A DNA stretch of 64,000 nucleotides from JANOBD01 sp031411495 (lineage in GTDB: Bacteria; Planctomycetota; Phycisphaerae; Tepidisphaerales; Tepidisphaeraceae). The stretch lies in NCBI GenBank assembly GCA_031411495.1, contig JANOBD010000081.1, positions 1-64,000 of the forward strand, in the 5' to 3' direction. Below the pieces are notes generated by a model. It searched no databases, was not told where the DNA came from, and saw nothing but the letters and a program-made list of their open reading frames with translations. This document shows, piece by piece, positions 41,257 to 50,617 of this stretch. Within the stretch, counting starts at the first letter, position 1, and each line of letters begins with the position of its first letter. The translations under genes and the position numbers were made by a program.

Positions 41257-42543
41257 TTACGGAAACAACCCCTTCAACTTATGCGCCTCCGCCACGCGGC
41301 CGATGCCCATGCCATACGCGGCTGTTCGGTAATCACAGTCCTTTTCGTTCGCGAGCGCGTCCACCTGTTCAAACGCACGCTCCATGATCTTCTTGAGTTC
41401 GTTGTCGACCCGCGCCTTGTCCCAGAAGTAGTTGTCCAGGCCCTGGACCCACTCGAAGTAGGAGACCGTCACGCCGCCGGCGTTGGCGAGGATGTCGGGG
41501 ATGATCGTCACGCCTTTGTCGCGGAGGATCTCATCCGCGGTCGGCGTGGTCGGGCCGTTGGCGGCTTCGATGATGTACTTCGCCTGGATCGTCGGCGCGT
41601 TCTCTTCGGTGATCGTGCTCTCCATCGCGGCGGGGATGAGCACTTCGCAGTCGCAGGCGACGAGCTCTTCGTTGGTGATCGCTTCGCCGGCGGGTGAGTC
41701 GATAAGCTTGCCGGTCTCTTTGACGAACTGGCCGGCCGCGTCGATGTCGATGCCGTTGCCGTTGTAGATGCCGGTGTAACGATCGCTGACGGCGACGATC
41801 GTCGCGCCCATTTCATCCAGCAGTCGCGCGGCGTGGAAGCCGACATTGCCGAAGCCCTGGATCGCGATGCGGACGCCTTCGAGGTTTCGCCCGAGCGTGG
41901 AGAAGAACTTCGCCAGCACGTACATCACGCCGCGGCCGGTGGCTTCTTCACGGCCGACGCTGCCGCCGAGCGCGACGGGCTTGCCGGTGACGACGCCGAG
42001 TTCCTGGTGGCCGACCATCATCGAGTAGGTGTCGAGCAGCCACGCCATGACCTGCGAGTCGGTGCCGGCATCGGGCGCGGGGATGTCGATGTTGGGGCCG
42101 ATGATCGGCATGATCTCGGAGGTGTACCGACGGGTGAGGCGTTCCTTTTCGCGCATGGAGAGTTTGCGCGGGTCGCAGACGATGCCGCCTTTCGCGCCGC
42201 CGTAGGGAAGGCCGACGAGCGCGTTCTTCCAGGTCTGGAGCATGGCGAGGGCCATCACTTCGTCGCGATCGACGGCGAGGTCGTATCGAAGGCCGCCTTT
42301 GAACGGTCCGAGCGTATTGTTGTGCTGCACGCGATAGCCGGTGAACGTCTGGTAGTTGCCATTATCCATCTTGATCGGACAGGAGACGGTGAGGACGCGT
42401 TTGGGCGAAGCGAGCATCGAGCGGACCTGCTGGTCGAGCTTGAGTTCGTCGTAGACGCGGTTGAAGTAGACGTTGGCGTTCTGCCAGAACTTGGCGACAT
42501 CGTTCGGACGCGCGGCAAGGCGGTCGGTGGAGGATTGGCTCAT
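41257..42543 (-). CDS. gdhA: Glu/Leu/Phe/Val dehydrogenase (glutamate dehydrogenase type)
   Basis: 428 residues, the size of hexameric bacterial glutamate dehydrogenases. It shows MDNGNYQTFTGYRVQHNNTL, GPFKGGLRYD, VGLPYGGAKGGIVCDPR (catalytic Lys118), DIPAPDAGTDSQVMAWLLDT, GSVGREEATGRGV and the NAD-fold VRIAIQGFGNVGFHAARLL. It interconverts glutamate and 2-oxoglutarate plus ammonia. ATG 42543 is chosen because the family starts about 15 residues before FWQNANVYF; the frame is open 100 codons further upstream without coding character. About 200 bases upstream lie direct TGAGAG repeats. Confidence 0.93.
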   Translation of the reverse strand: MSQSSTDRLAARPNDVAKFWQNANVYFNRVYDELKLDQQVRSMLASPKRVLTVSCPIKMDNGNYQTFTGYRVQHNNTLGPFKGGLRYDLAVDRDEVMALAMLQTWKNALVGLPYGGAKGGIVCDPRKLSMREKERLTRRYTSEIMPIIGPNIDIPAPDAGTDSQVMAWLLDTYSMMVGHQELGVVTGKPVALGGSVGREEATGRGVMYVLAKFFSTLGRNLEGVRIAIQGFGNVGFHAARLLDEMGATIVAVSDRYTGIYNGNGIDIDAAGQFVKETGKLIDSPAGEAITNEELVACDCEVLIPAAMESTITEENAPTIQAKYIIEAANGPTTPTADEILRDKGVTIIPDILANAGGVTVSYFEWVQGLDNYFWDKARVDNELKKIMERAFEQVDALANEKDCDYRTAAYGMGIGRVAEAHKLKGLFP

Positions 42544-43308
42544 GGGGGCGTATTGACGCTTCGCGAGAGAGCTTTTGCAACTTTGTGCGCGACATCGCGC
42601 CATGCGTGCAGAAACGGAAGCGTGCGTCACCGCGTTCTGCAGCACTTCGGCATCGAGAGGCTGCGCAGTTTGGATGTCGGCTCGCGGCAAGGTGAGAGGC
42701 CGATTCGGTGCGGTGATCGACACCTCTCGCAGTTTGAATAGGCTCTCATTTCCTCTCATTTCGTCTCGCAGGCTCGATGCAGTGCTCGCCCGATCGCGGC
42801 CGCAAGCGTTGATCGACGATGGGTTTGTGTCCTTCCATTTCATGATGCACCACCCGGAATTACCCTCTCACTCGTGAGAGGGGCGCTCGCTGCTTCGACG
42901 TCTATCCCGAGCCGTCGTTCGACGTCCTACGCGTCGCCGAAACTCGGCGCGCAGTTCCGCCGCGAGCGAATTCAAATCGTGTGAAGGTAGGTGCCGTGTG
43001 AGATGGGATGCAAGGAGATTCCGGCGTCTAGAAATAAGGTGATTGCGAGGAACTAAGAGACTGGGGTGTCACCCTCAGGTACGCCGAAGGGTCTGGTAGC
43101 GCCGTGAGAAATCGACACTTGGTACTCCGCATAAAAAACGATGGAGTAAAAGGAGCTGCTCATATGCCACTGGCGCTAGAGGCTTGCGAGCATGGACAGA
43201 GAACTCGAAGGCTATCTCTGCATGACAGTCGTTGGTACCCGACGAACGAACTACACCCGCTATCGAGTTTGTCTGGTAGTGTAGATGACCCAATTGGCGG
43301 AGAACAAG
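42544..43308. other. Long intergenic region with TGAGAG repeats and a hairpin
   Basis: 765 bases without a gene. On the minus strand TGAGAG words lie at 42743-42748 and 42753-42758, with a degenerate third unit (TGCGAG, 42765-42770). A hairpin CCCTCTCAC/GTGAGAGGG is at 42863-42882. The right end (43100-43300) must hold the promoter of the acidic protein gene; no sigma70-like boxes stand out. Confidence 0.5.
42743..42770 (-). repeat. Decamer-phased TGAGAG direct repeats upstream of glutamate dehydrogenase
   Basis: Read on the minus strand: TGCGAG, 6 bases, TGAGAG, GAAA, TGAGAG, then CCTATTC. The last two units are spaced exactly 10 bases. An almost identical block stands upstream of the radical SAM gene at 54502-54534. 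Confidence 0.55.
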
Positions 43309-44370
43309 ATGCCCAAACAGGACAAGAAGCAGCGGCGTGCCGCGAAGCAGGCGCAGAAGAAGAAGGAGGCGCGACGGCACGATTCGATCAGCCCGCTCAA
43401 GCGGCTCGCGGATGCGCCGGGCGAAGCCGAGTGTTGGGCGACGCCGGACTTTGAACTCAACGGCCAATTGTCCATTCACGCGTTCAAGCGCGGCGACGGC
43501 CTGAGCGGCCAGTTCAGCTTCCTGATCGATCGTGGCGTGGTCGGACTGAAAGATACTTGGAGCGTGATCCCCATCGAGCCGGCGCAGCGACAGATGATTT
43601 TTGACGCGTCGCGCGAACGCGGTTTCGCCTTGCAACGGATCACGAGCGCAGCGGCGCTGGCTTGGATCGCTGGCGCAGCGCGATGGACGAACGAGAACGG
43701 CATGAAACTGCCGAAGGACTGGCTCAAGATCGCGGCAGTCGTCGGTGACGTGGGCGACTGGCATCACGCCGACGTCTCCGCATTCAAGAAGGAGTTCGCC
43801 GGTCATCCGGAAGACCTGCGGCAGCGTCTGATCGCGGAATCGTTCGAGTCGTACATGAAGCGGAAAGACATCGCTTTCACGTTCAGTGACGGCGCGCCTT
43901 TCAAGGATCAACGCACCGGCCGATACAGCAATCTGGAAGAATATGCAGCCGACGATGAGGAGGATATCGAGGAGGTAGACGAACTCTTTTCATCGCTCAC
44001 CGATGCCGAGCTCAATGACGTGCTAATGAAGTACGTACCGGTCGCGGCCGAACTGACGAAGCAGACGGGCGCGTGGCTCGCCGCGAAAGGCAAATCTCCT
44101 TCTTCGGAACTGCCCAACGCGTGGAAATTGATCGTGGTTGTAACGACGCTCTCAAACAACCTGCCTGCCGAATCGGATATGACCGATGACGACAAGGGAG
44201 ATCTTTCGCACGACTGGATTGTCGAACTATCACAACGAATCACGACGGATTCGCCTGAGGAGCTGCATCGCGCGATCGGACAATGTATTCAGCACTTGCT
44301 TGTCGACCAACACTTGATGGTGAACGCATCGATCAAGATCGCGCCACCGGATGAGGGCGATTCCGACTAA
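43309..44370 (+). CDS. Hypothetical protein with basic N-terminus and acidic C-terminal half
   Basis: 353 residues from ATG 43309 (GGCGGAG 8 bases upstream). It starts with a very basic stretch (KQDKKQRRAAKQAQKKKEAR), then a folded region with VVGLKDTWSVIPIEPAQRQM and AAALAWIAGAARWTNENG. A strongly acidic patch follows (DDEEDIEEVDELFSSLTDAE, about 217-236), then a helical end. There is no signal peptide, membrane helix or known catalytic motif. The basic head suggests nucleic acid or ribosome contact. I do not recognise a family. Confidence 0.6.
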   Translation: MPKQDKKQRRAAKQAQKKKEARRHDSISPLKRLADAPGEAECWATPDFELNGQLSIHAFKRGDGLSGQFSFLIDRGVVGLKDTWSVIPIEPAQRQMIFDASRERGFALQRITSAAALAWIAGAARWTNENGMKLPKDWLKIAAVVGDVGDWHHADVSAFKKEFAGHPEDLRQRLIAESFESYMKRKDIAFTFSDGAPFKDQRTGRYSNLEEYAADDEEDIEEVDELFSSLTDAELNDVLMKYVPVAAELTKQTGAWLAAKGKSPSSELPNAWKLIVVVTTLSNNLPAESDMTDDDKGDLSHDWIVELSQRITTDSPEELHRAIGQCIQHLLVDQHLMVNASIKIAPPDEGDSD

Positions 44371-44469
44371 GGCGTTCCACTGCGTGAGGCGCTGCGGGGG
44401 CTTCGATGCGGACTTCGATCGATGTATTGACCGTTGCCCAAACGACGTTTCAGACGCACAATCACCGCC

Positions 44470-45972
44470 ATGAACCCTCAAACCGCCTACGACGCGCTCA
44501 AGAAAGAGCTGTTCCAACTCGCGATCATCAACTCCACCAACGCGCTCATCGGCTGGGATGAGAACACGCATCTGCCCGACAACGGCACGGCCTGGCGGGC
44601 GGAACAGTCGGCGTTCTTCGGCAAGCTGTCTCACGCGACATTCACGAAGAAGGAAATCGGCGACCTGATCTCGGCCGTCGAAGGATCGGACCTCGCGAAG
44701 GACGGAGCAAGCGACATCGGCGCGAACATCCGCGAGCTTCGCCGCAGCTACACCCGCGCGACGAAACTCCCCGGCTCGCTCGTGGAAGAGATGGCCAAGC
44801 ACAACGTGTTGGCGCAGCAGGCGTGGGTCGATGCGCGCAAGAACAAGACGTTCCCCACCTTCGCGCCATGGCTGAAAAAGACCTACGACCTCAAGCGGCA
44901 GGAGGCCGAGTGTGTCGGCTTCAAGGAGCACATCTACGACGCGTTGCTCGACGACTACGAGCCGTACGAAACCGCGGCCGGCGCGCGGAAAGTGCTCGAA
45001 GGCTTGCGCGGCGAACTGGTCGGGCTCGTGAAGAAGGTGCAGAACTCACCGAAGAAGGCGCCGGAACTCAAAGGGCCGTTCCCGCTGGATGCGCAGGAGA
45101 AGTTCGGCAAGCTCGCCGCCGAGAAGGTCGGCTTCGACTTCACCTCCGGCCGGCTTGACGTCTCTGTACATCCGTTCTGCTCCGGCATGGCGGCGGGCGA
45201 TACGCGCATGACGACGCGTTACGACGAATCCGATCTCGTCGGCGCGTTCTTCGGCGTCCTGCACGAGACGGGTCACGGCCTGTACGAGCAGGGCTTGAAG
45301 AAAGCAGAGAATCCCGGCCTGCCGATCGCGGATGCGATCTCGCTGGGTATCCACGAGAGCCAAAGCCGGATGTGGGAGAACCTCGTCGGCCGCTCGAAAG
45401 CGTTCTGGAGCTACTTCGCGCCGATCGCGCGCGAGCATTTCTCGACGCTCAAGAGCGTGAGCGATCAGGACATGATGTTCGCGTTCAACGACGTCGCGCC
45501 GAGCTTCATCCGCACCGAGAGCGATGAGGTGACCTACAACCTGCACATCCTGCTGCGGTTTGAACTCGAGACCGCGCTGCTGAGCAAGGAACTCGACGCG
45601 AAGGACCTGCCCGAAGCGTGGAATGCGAAGATGAAGCAGTACCTCGGCATCACGCCGCCGGACGATGCGAAGGGATGTCTGCAGGATGTGCATTGGAGCT
45701 GCGGCCTTGTCGGCTACTTCCCGACCTACACGCTGGGCAACCTCTACTCGGCGCAGTTCTTCGAACAGGCGCGCAAGGATCTGGGCGATCTGGATGCAAT
45801 GTTCGCCAAAGGCGAGTTCGCGCCGCTGCTCGGCTGGCTGCGCAAGAACATTCACCAGCACGGGAAGCGGTACAGCGCGCGCGACCTGGTGAAGAAGGTG
45901 ACCGGTAGCGACCTGAGCGCGACGGCGCTGCTGAGCTATCTGAAGAAGAAGGTCGAAACCTACTACGGTTGA
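44470..45972 (+). CDS. M32 family metallocarboxypeptidase
   Basis: 500 residues, the standard length of thermostable carboxypeptidase Taq-type enzymes. The zinc motif HETGHGLYEQG (His265, Glu266, His269) is followed by the third-ligand region GIHESQSRMWENLVGRS. Other family blocks are DVSVHPFCSGMAAGDTRMTT, PSFIRTESDEVTYNLHILLR (the DExTYxxHIxLR motif) and QDVHWSCGLVGYFPTYTLGN. It removes C-terminal residues from peptides in the cytoplasm. ATG 44470 is chosen since the family begins with the helix MNPQTAYDALKKEL. A GC-rich hairpin follows the gene. Confidence 0.95.
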   Translation: MNPQTAYDALKKELFQLAIINSTNALIGWDENTHLPDNGTAWRAEQSAFFGKLSHATFTKKEIGDLISAVEGSDLAKDGASDIGANIRELRRSYTRATKLPGSLVEEMAKHNVLAQQAWVDARKNKTFPTFAPWLKKTYDLKRQEAECVGFKEHIYDALLDDYEPYETAAGARKVLEGLRGELVGLVKKVQNSPKKAPELKGPFPLDAQEKFGKLAAEKVGFDFTSGRLDVSVHPFCSGMAAGDTRMTTRYDESDLVGAFFGVLHETGHGLYEQGLKKAENPGLPIADAISLGIHESQSRMWENLVGRSKAFWSYFAPIAREHFSTLKSVSDQDMMFAFNDVAPSFIRTESDEVTYNLHILLRFELETALLSKELDAKDLPEAWNAKMKQYLGITPPDDAKGCLQDVHWSCGLVGYFPTYTLGNLYSAQFFEQARKDLGDLDAMFAKGEFAPLLGWLRKNIHQHGKRYSARDLVKKVTGSDLSATALLSYLKKKVETYYG

Positions 45973-46017
45973 ACGCGCCGATCGGTTCCAGGTAAATCGA
46001 GTTCGTTGCGACCCAAG

Positions 46018-46043
46018 GGGGTGGCGGCTTAAGCCGCCGCCCC
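46018..46043 (+). terminator. Hairpin after the carboxypeptidase gene
   Basis: GGGGTGGCGGC, TTAA loop, GCCGCCGCCCC gives an 11-pair stem (one G-U), 45 bases after the stop. No clear T-run follows. The GGCGGCTTAAGCCGCC core is a dispersed-repeat type of palindrome. Confidence 0.5.
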
Positions 46044-46212
46044 GATGCGCGTGGCGACATCGTGTTCGGGGTTTGAAAGGTGCGACAACGGCGCGAAGCA
46101 AGGTGTCTGTGGCTCGCGCGATCATTGGCGAGCCCCCCCGAATCCGGATACACTCCGAGGCCCGACAGGTCGGTAATCGGCCTTCGCATCGCTCGACACC
46201 GAAGGAGTCTGG

Positions 46213-47892
46213 ATGGGTTCGCATCTGCTGGCGGCAATTGATTTCGGCCCGTACGTCGCGTGGTGGAAGGCCATTCCCTTCCTCTTCCTTTTCTTTTTCT
46301 GGGCGCGAATCCTCACTTGGATCGACAAGGACACGAAGAAGGTCAACCTGGCCCGTCAGGGCATCAATGCGGGGACCGTCGTCATGTTCCTGCTGGGTAT
46401 TGGAGCGTTTTTCTTCCTGCAGGGATTTGGCCTGGCGCTGGGCGTCTTCGTTGCGCTCATGGCCGTCAGCTTCGGCGGATACATCGGGTACCGCTCGAGC
46501 CAGGTCGGGCTCGGCGATCTGAAAGATTCACTCGCCGACGATTTCGGTTCCATGCTCCGATTCGGCAAGCCCAAGGACGAGAAGTCCGAACTCGCCACCG
46601 GCGATTTCATTTTCTCGCCAAAGAGCGGCCAGAACATCCGCAACCCCGATGCAGAAGACCCGAATTACCAGGGATACATCGCGCTATGTCAGTTGCTGAT
46701 GGACCCGATGGTCAAAGGCGCGCAGACGATCGAAATGGGCCCGAGTGGTGAGAGCACCATCTCGAGATACCTTGTCGATGGGGTGCCGTACGACGGCATC
46801 AAGCTCGAAAAGCCGCAGGCGGCCGAGGCCGTACTGCTCGTCAAACGCCTGGCAAACCTCGACGTCGACGAAAAGCGCAAGCCGCAGGTCGGCAAGTTCA
46901 AGATGGGTTTTGCCGGCGAGAAGCACGAAATCCAGGTGAAGGTGCAGGGGAGCAGCGCCGGCGAATCGATGCGGATGGAGTTCGATGTCCCGCAGCGCTA
47001 CCAGATGAAGTCGCACGAGCTCGGCTTCACCGCCGACCAGCTCCAGTACTTCCAGGATACGCTCGATGAGCCCGGCATCGTGCTGCTGGCGATGCCGAAG
47101 GGCACCGGCCTGACGACGCTCGAATACGCCATGCTCCGCAACCATGATGCGTTCACGAGCCACATCCTGACGATCGAACGGGATCCGCCGATCGAACTCG
47201 AAGGCATCACGCAGAACAAGCTCGGCGCCGGCGCATCGCCGGCTGAAGAGGCCAAGACCGTCTCCTGGGTGACGAGCCAGGAACCGAGCGTGCTGATGGT
47301 GAGCAGCGTCGAGACCTCCGAGGCGGCCAACGACCTGATCAAGTACGCCGCCAACGGCCGACGCGCCTACGTGGGCCTCAAGGCCGGCGACGTCTTCGAA
47401 GCACTCGAGCAGTGGCGAAAACTCGTCGGCGATACGAACCGCGCGATGTCGCAGGTGAGTTTTGTCGTCGCGGGTCGCGTGTTCCGACGCCTCTGCGACG
47501 CGACCAAGATTGCCTACTCGCCGGACGAAAAGCTGCTCCGCCAGCTCGGCATGCACCCCGGCCGAGTCACCGAACTCTACAAGCCGAACTTCGGCCCGCT
47601 CCGCGACGCACGTGGCAATGAAGTGCCCGACACGTACTGCTTCGGTCTGGGTTACAAGGGCCGGTTCGGCGTGTACGAACTGTTCGTGATCGACGACGAA
47701 ATCCGCGCCGCCCTCAACCAGGGCCTGACCGGACAGCAGATGCGCACGCTCTTCCGTAAGCAGAAGCGAAAGTACATTCAGGAACTGGCGCTGGCGCGCC
47801 TCGAAGGCGGCGATACCGATGTGAAGGAGTTCCTCCGCGTGCTCAAGCCTTCGGGAAGTGACGACGCGAAGAAGCCGCCGACCCGCATGTGA
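46213..47892 (+). CDS. Membrane-anchored GspE/PilB-like protein with degenerate ATPase motifs
   Basis: 559 residues. Two N-terminal hydrophobic segments (about 14-37 and 56-95) are not found in ordinary secretion ATPases. The rest aligns with type II secretion/type IV pilus ATPases: N2 domain IEMGPSGESTISRYLVDGVP, ERDPPIELEGITQ (Asp-box region), ANGRRAYVGLKAGDVFEALE and YKGRFGVYELFVIDDEIRAA. The Walker A site reads MPKGTGLTT (294-302), with Leu300 where Lys is required. The Walker B region reads VLMVSSVETSEAA instead of the ..VGEIRD.ETA form. The tetracysteine zinc site is absent. It is therefore probably an inactive structural or regulatory homologue. A CvpA-like gene follows after 61 bases; no other secretion gene is near. 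Confidence 0.75.
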   Translation: MGSHLLAAIDFGPYVAWWKAIPFLFLFFFWARILTWIDKDTKKVNLARQGINAGTVVMFLLGIGAFFFLQGFGLALGVFVALMAVSFGGYIGYRSSQVGLGDLKDSLADDFGSMLRFGKPKDEKSELATGDFIFSPKSGQNIRNPDAEDPNYQGYIALCQLLMDPMVKGAQTIEMGPSGESTISRYLVDGVPYDGIKLEKPQAAEAVLLVKRLANLDVDEKRKPQVGKFKMGFAGEKHEIQVKVQGSSAGESMRMEFDVPQRYQMKSHELGFTADQLQYFQDTLDEPGIVLLAMPKGTGLTTLEYAMLRNHDAFTSHILTIERDPPIELEGITQNKLGAGASPAEEAKTVSWVTSQEPSVLMVSSVETSEAANDLIKYAANGRRAYVGLKAGDVFEALEQWRKLVGDTNRAMSQVSFVVAGRVFRRLCDATKIAYSPDEKLLRQLGMHPGRVTELYKPNFGPLRDARGNEVPDTYCFGLGYKGRFGVYELFVIDDEIRAALNQGLTGQQMRTLFRKQKRKYIQELALARLEGGDTDVKEFLRVLKPSGSDDAKKPPTRM

Positions 47893-47953
47893 GCCCGGCT
47901 GTCACGTGTTTGCCGACGACATTTACAACGAAACTCCGTAGCGAGATTTCATC

Positions 47954-49216
47954 ATGATCCTCAGCATCCTCGCCATCCTCATCATCCTGGGCATCGCCTA
48001 TTTTCACTGGGTGCAGGGTCTGTTCAGCGCCTCGATCTCGATGACGCTCGCGATCCTCGCCTCTGCGCTGGCGATCGGCATGCACGAGTGGCTTGCCACG
48101 TCGTTCCTCGGCGGCGCGCTGGCGGATTACGCGAACGCCATCATGATGTGCGTGACTTTCGCGATCATTTACTTCGTCGGTCGCATCCTGTTCGACACGC
48201 TCGTGCCGGGGAACGTGTCGGTGCCACTTTACATGGATAAGGTCGGCGGCGGCGTGTGCGGGCTGGTTGCCGCGCTTTTTGCCGTCGGAACGCTCCTGCT
48301 GGCGGCGCAGACGCTGCCGTTTGGCGTCGCGATCGCCGGCTTCGGGCGGTATCCCGTCGCCGTTTCCAAGGAGGTGACCGTGCCCGGCCAACGTCGCGCC
48401 GCCGATGCTCAGGTGGTCGACGCACTCGACCTCGAAGCCGGAAAGACCATGCCTGCCGAAACGGCAAAGCTGGGCATGATCGTTCCGGTCGACTCGATGG
48501 TGCTGAACTTCGCATCGTTCCAGAGTGCCAGCGGCGCGCTCTCCGGCGACGTCGATTTAAACTCGCGCCACCCGGACCTTCTCAACGAACTTTTCTTCGC
48601 CCGCCTCGGACTCGAAGGCGGCGCCAAGCACGCTGCGCTCAATCTCGGCACCAAGAAGGAAATCTCCGTTTCCAAGATGTTCACCGCGCCTTCGCTGATC
48701 CAGATGGACAGCGAGTTGGCGCAGATCCGCCATCCGAAGTTCGCCGTTGAAAAGCAACTCAAGGCCGATGCGAATCATGTGATCCTGATTATTCGAACGC
48801 GGGTCGCCGCGAACGCCACCGATAAGGACCGCAACTTCCGCTTCAGCCCGGGCTCTGTCCGACTGGTGGCCGGCGGCGCGAATTATTACCCCGTCGGCAC
48901 CCTCTATCATCCCGGCAACGTGCTGCTCGCGAACCGCATCGACGATTTCATCATCTCGGTCGGCGATGCCGAGTTTGACCTCGTCTTCTATATCGATCGC
49001 AAGTCGGCACTCGAAGAGCCTGATGCCAAGAGCGACCTGAAGGCCAAGGCCGGTTCCTTCCTGGAAGTGAAGCGATACGCCCGCGTCGAACTCGGCGGAA
49101 TGGAAATCGTCCCGACACTCGATGCGCCGGCGACAGACGGCATTCTCCGCAAGACGCAGACGGAAGACGAAATCAAAAAGCGCCTTTCGGGCGCTGCGCT
49201 CGAAGAAGGAAAGTAG
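47954..49216 (+). CDS. CvpA-like membrane protein with large C-terminal domain
   Basis: 420 residues. Four membrane helices (about 1-120: MILSILAILIILGIAYFHWV, ISMTLAILASALAIG, IMMCVTFAIIYFVGRILF and GGGVCGLVAALFAVGTLLLA) match the CvpA family, with the motif FDTLVPGN near the third helix. CvpA-type proteins are tied to envelope homeostasis and, in enterobacteria, colicin V production and purF. The extra 300 residues after the helices are soluble, probably periplasmic, with a beta-rich region (VILIIRTRVAANATDKDRNF, then RFSPGSVRLVAGGANYYPVG) of no family known to me. It is the partner of the pseudo-ATPase upstream. Confidence 0.72.
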   Translation: MILSILAILIILGIAYFHWVQGLFSASISMTLAILASALAIGMHEWLATSFLGGALADYANAIMMCVTFAIIYFVGRILFDTLVPGNVSVPLYMDKVGGGVCGLVAALFAVGTLLLAAQTLPFGVAIAGFGRYPVAVSKEVTVPGQRRAADAQVVDALDLEAGKTMPAETAKLGMIVPVDSMVLNFASFQSASGALSGDVDLNSRHPDLLNELFFARLGLEGGAKHAALNLGTKKEISVSKMFTAPSLIQMDSELAQIRHPKFAVEKQLKADANHVILIIRTRVAANATDKDRNFRFSPGSVRLVAGGANYYPVGTLYHPGNVLLANRIDDFIISVGDAEFDLVFYIDRKSALEEPDAKSDLKAKAGSFLEVKRYARVELGGMEIVPTLDAPATDGILRKTQTEDEIKKRLSGAALEEGK

Positions 49217-49245
49217 CCGCGCACATCCGCCGGCATCGTGATCGA

Positions 49246-50508
49246 TCAGTTTGACTTCGGCTTCTCGGCAGCGCGCTTTGCCGCCTCGGCCTCTCGCCGC
49301 GCTTCGTCGGCTTCACGGCGGGCGGATCGCGCATCGAGTTTCGCCTGCTCCGCTTCATGCCGAGCCGCTTCGGCATCGCACCGGGCGTCGCGGGCTTCTT
49401 TCCGAGCGCTGGCGATGGCACTCTCGGCCGAGTCGAGCGCATCGGTCACCGATCGGAGCGACGTCAACGCACCGCTTAGATCCTTCGACGCCGACTCCGC
49501 CTTCGCCGCCGCTTTGCTCAGCCCGGACCGCAGCGCATCCAGGGATGCCTGGATCTGCCGGAGCTGGCCATCCGCGTTGAGTTTCATCTCGTGGAGCAGC
49601 ACGACGTTGGTCTTGCTCTGATCGACGGCGACGTGGGCGGCCCCGGCCGCCGATTGTGCGGCAGATGCTGCGACTTCGCGCTCCCCGACACCTTTGCGTG
49701 CCTCGTCCCGAACCTTCCGCGCTTCCGCGACCGCAGGCAACGCATCGAGGGAGTCCTCGAATCGCTGCTTCAACGCGGCCAACTCGCCTTGAGCCAATCG
49801 GAGCTCATCGAGCGCGGCCGCGTAAGGTTGATTCTGGCCAATGAGATTTCGGCGGATCGCGGTGAGTTTGTTCTTCGCATCGATCCACTGCCGGCTCGCT
49901 GCAGCGATCGCCGCCTCGTTTGGCGGGTCGTTGTTGCGGAGTTGCCTGAGCGCCTGCGCGCGTTTGTCGACGGCCTGCTGCGCCTGCGCGATCGCTGGGC
50001 TGCCCGTGAGCACGACCTCCAGATCTGCCGACAGCTTGGTGAACTTCGAGGTGCGCGACTCCACGAGATCGACTGAAGCTTTGAACGGCTTCGACGCCGC
50101 GAACGCGTTGCGCTCGCTTTGCCTGGCCGACTCGATCCGTCGTTCGCACAGTCCGAGCGCGGTTCGCGCTTCGTCGAGCGAGCCCTGCGACGTCTTGAGC
50201 TCTGCCGCCCGCGCGATCAGAGCCTGCTCTGCCTTCTCCACTTCGGCCTGCGCTTGTTGAATCGCGGTGTCGATCAGCGGCAGCAGGAGCAATCGCTGCT
50301 GCCGTTCGCGATCCAGCCCACGGATGGCGTCCGCCAGGGCGTCAGTACCCGCGTCGAGAACCTTGTGGATGTCCGCGACATCCGAACTGGCCGATCGCGT
50401 CCTGTCGTGGATCGACAGTGCTTCGCGCTGCGCGGAGTCGATCGAGTCGGAACCCAGTGCCAGCAAGCCGAGCGAAAAGACGAAAGCGAGTCTGGTGACG
50501 CTGCACAT
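49246..50508 (-). CDS. Secreted coiled-coil protein
   Basis: 420 residues from ATG 50508, preceded by GGAGG 8 bases away. A signal peptide (MCSVTRLAFVFSLGLLALG) leads into an almost entirely helical, charged protein with long Ala/Glu/Arg/Gln heptads (about 40-400). It ends in a repeated block EARDARCDAEAARHEAEQAK, then LDARSARREADEARREAEAA. It resembles tropomyosin-like or Lpp/OmpH-like periplasmic spacers but matches no defined family. It converges on the CvpA-like gene with 29 bases between the stops. Confidence 0.65.
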   Translation of the reverse strand: MCSVTRLAFVFSLGLLALGSDSIDSAQREALSIHDRTRSASSDVADIHKVLDAGTDALADAIRGLDRERQQRLLLLPLIDTAIQQAQAEVEKAEQALIARAAELKTSQGSLDEARTALGLCERRIESARQSERNAFAASKPFKASVDLVESRTSKFTKLSADLEVVLTGSPAIAQAQQAVDKRAQALRQLRNNDPPNEAAIAAASRQWIDAKNKLTAIRRNLIGQNQPYAAALDELRLAQGELAALKQRFEDSLDALPAVAEARKVRDEARKGVGEREVAASAAQSAAGAAHVAVDQSKTNVVLLHEMKLNADGQLRQIQASLDALRSGLSKAAAKAESASKDLSGALTSLRSVTDALDSAESAIASARKEARDARCDAEAARHEAEQAKLDARSARREADEARREAEAAKRAAEKPKSN

Positions 50509-50556
50509 CGGAGGTGCCTCCGGTATGAAAGACATCTCATTCTGCGAGGCGTTGGC

Positions 50557-50586
50557 AAAAAAAGATCCGCACGTTGCCGTGCGGAT
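50557..50586 (-). terminator. Rho-independent terminator after the lysyl-oxidase-like gene
   Basis: ATCCGCACG, TTGC loop, CGTGCGGAT: nine perfect pairs. On the minus strand the hairpin is followed by a run of seven T. It lies about 30 bases after the stop of the lysyl-oxidase-like gene, which runs toward it. This is the clearest textbook terminator in the window. Confidence 0.85.
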
Positions 50587-50617
50587 GGGAGGGTTGGGTT
50601 GTCGGCTGTCCGGGCGT

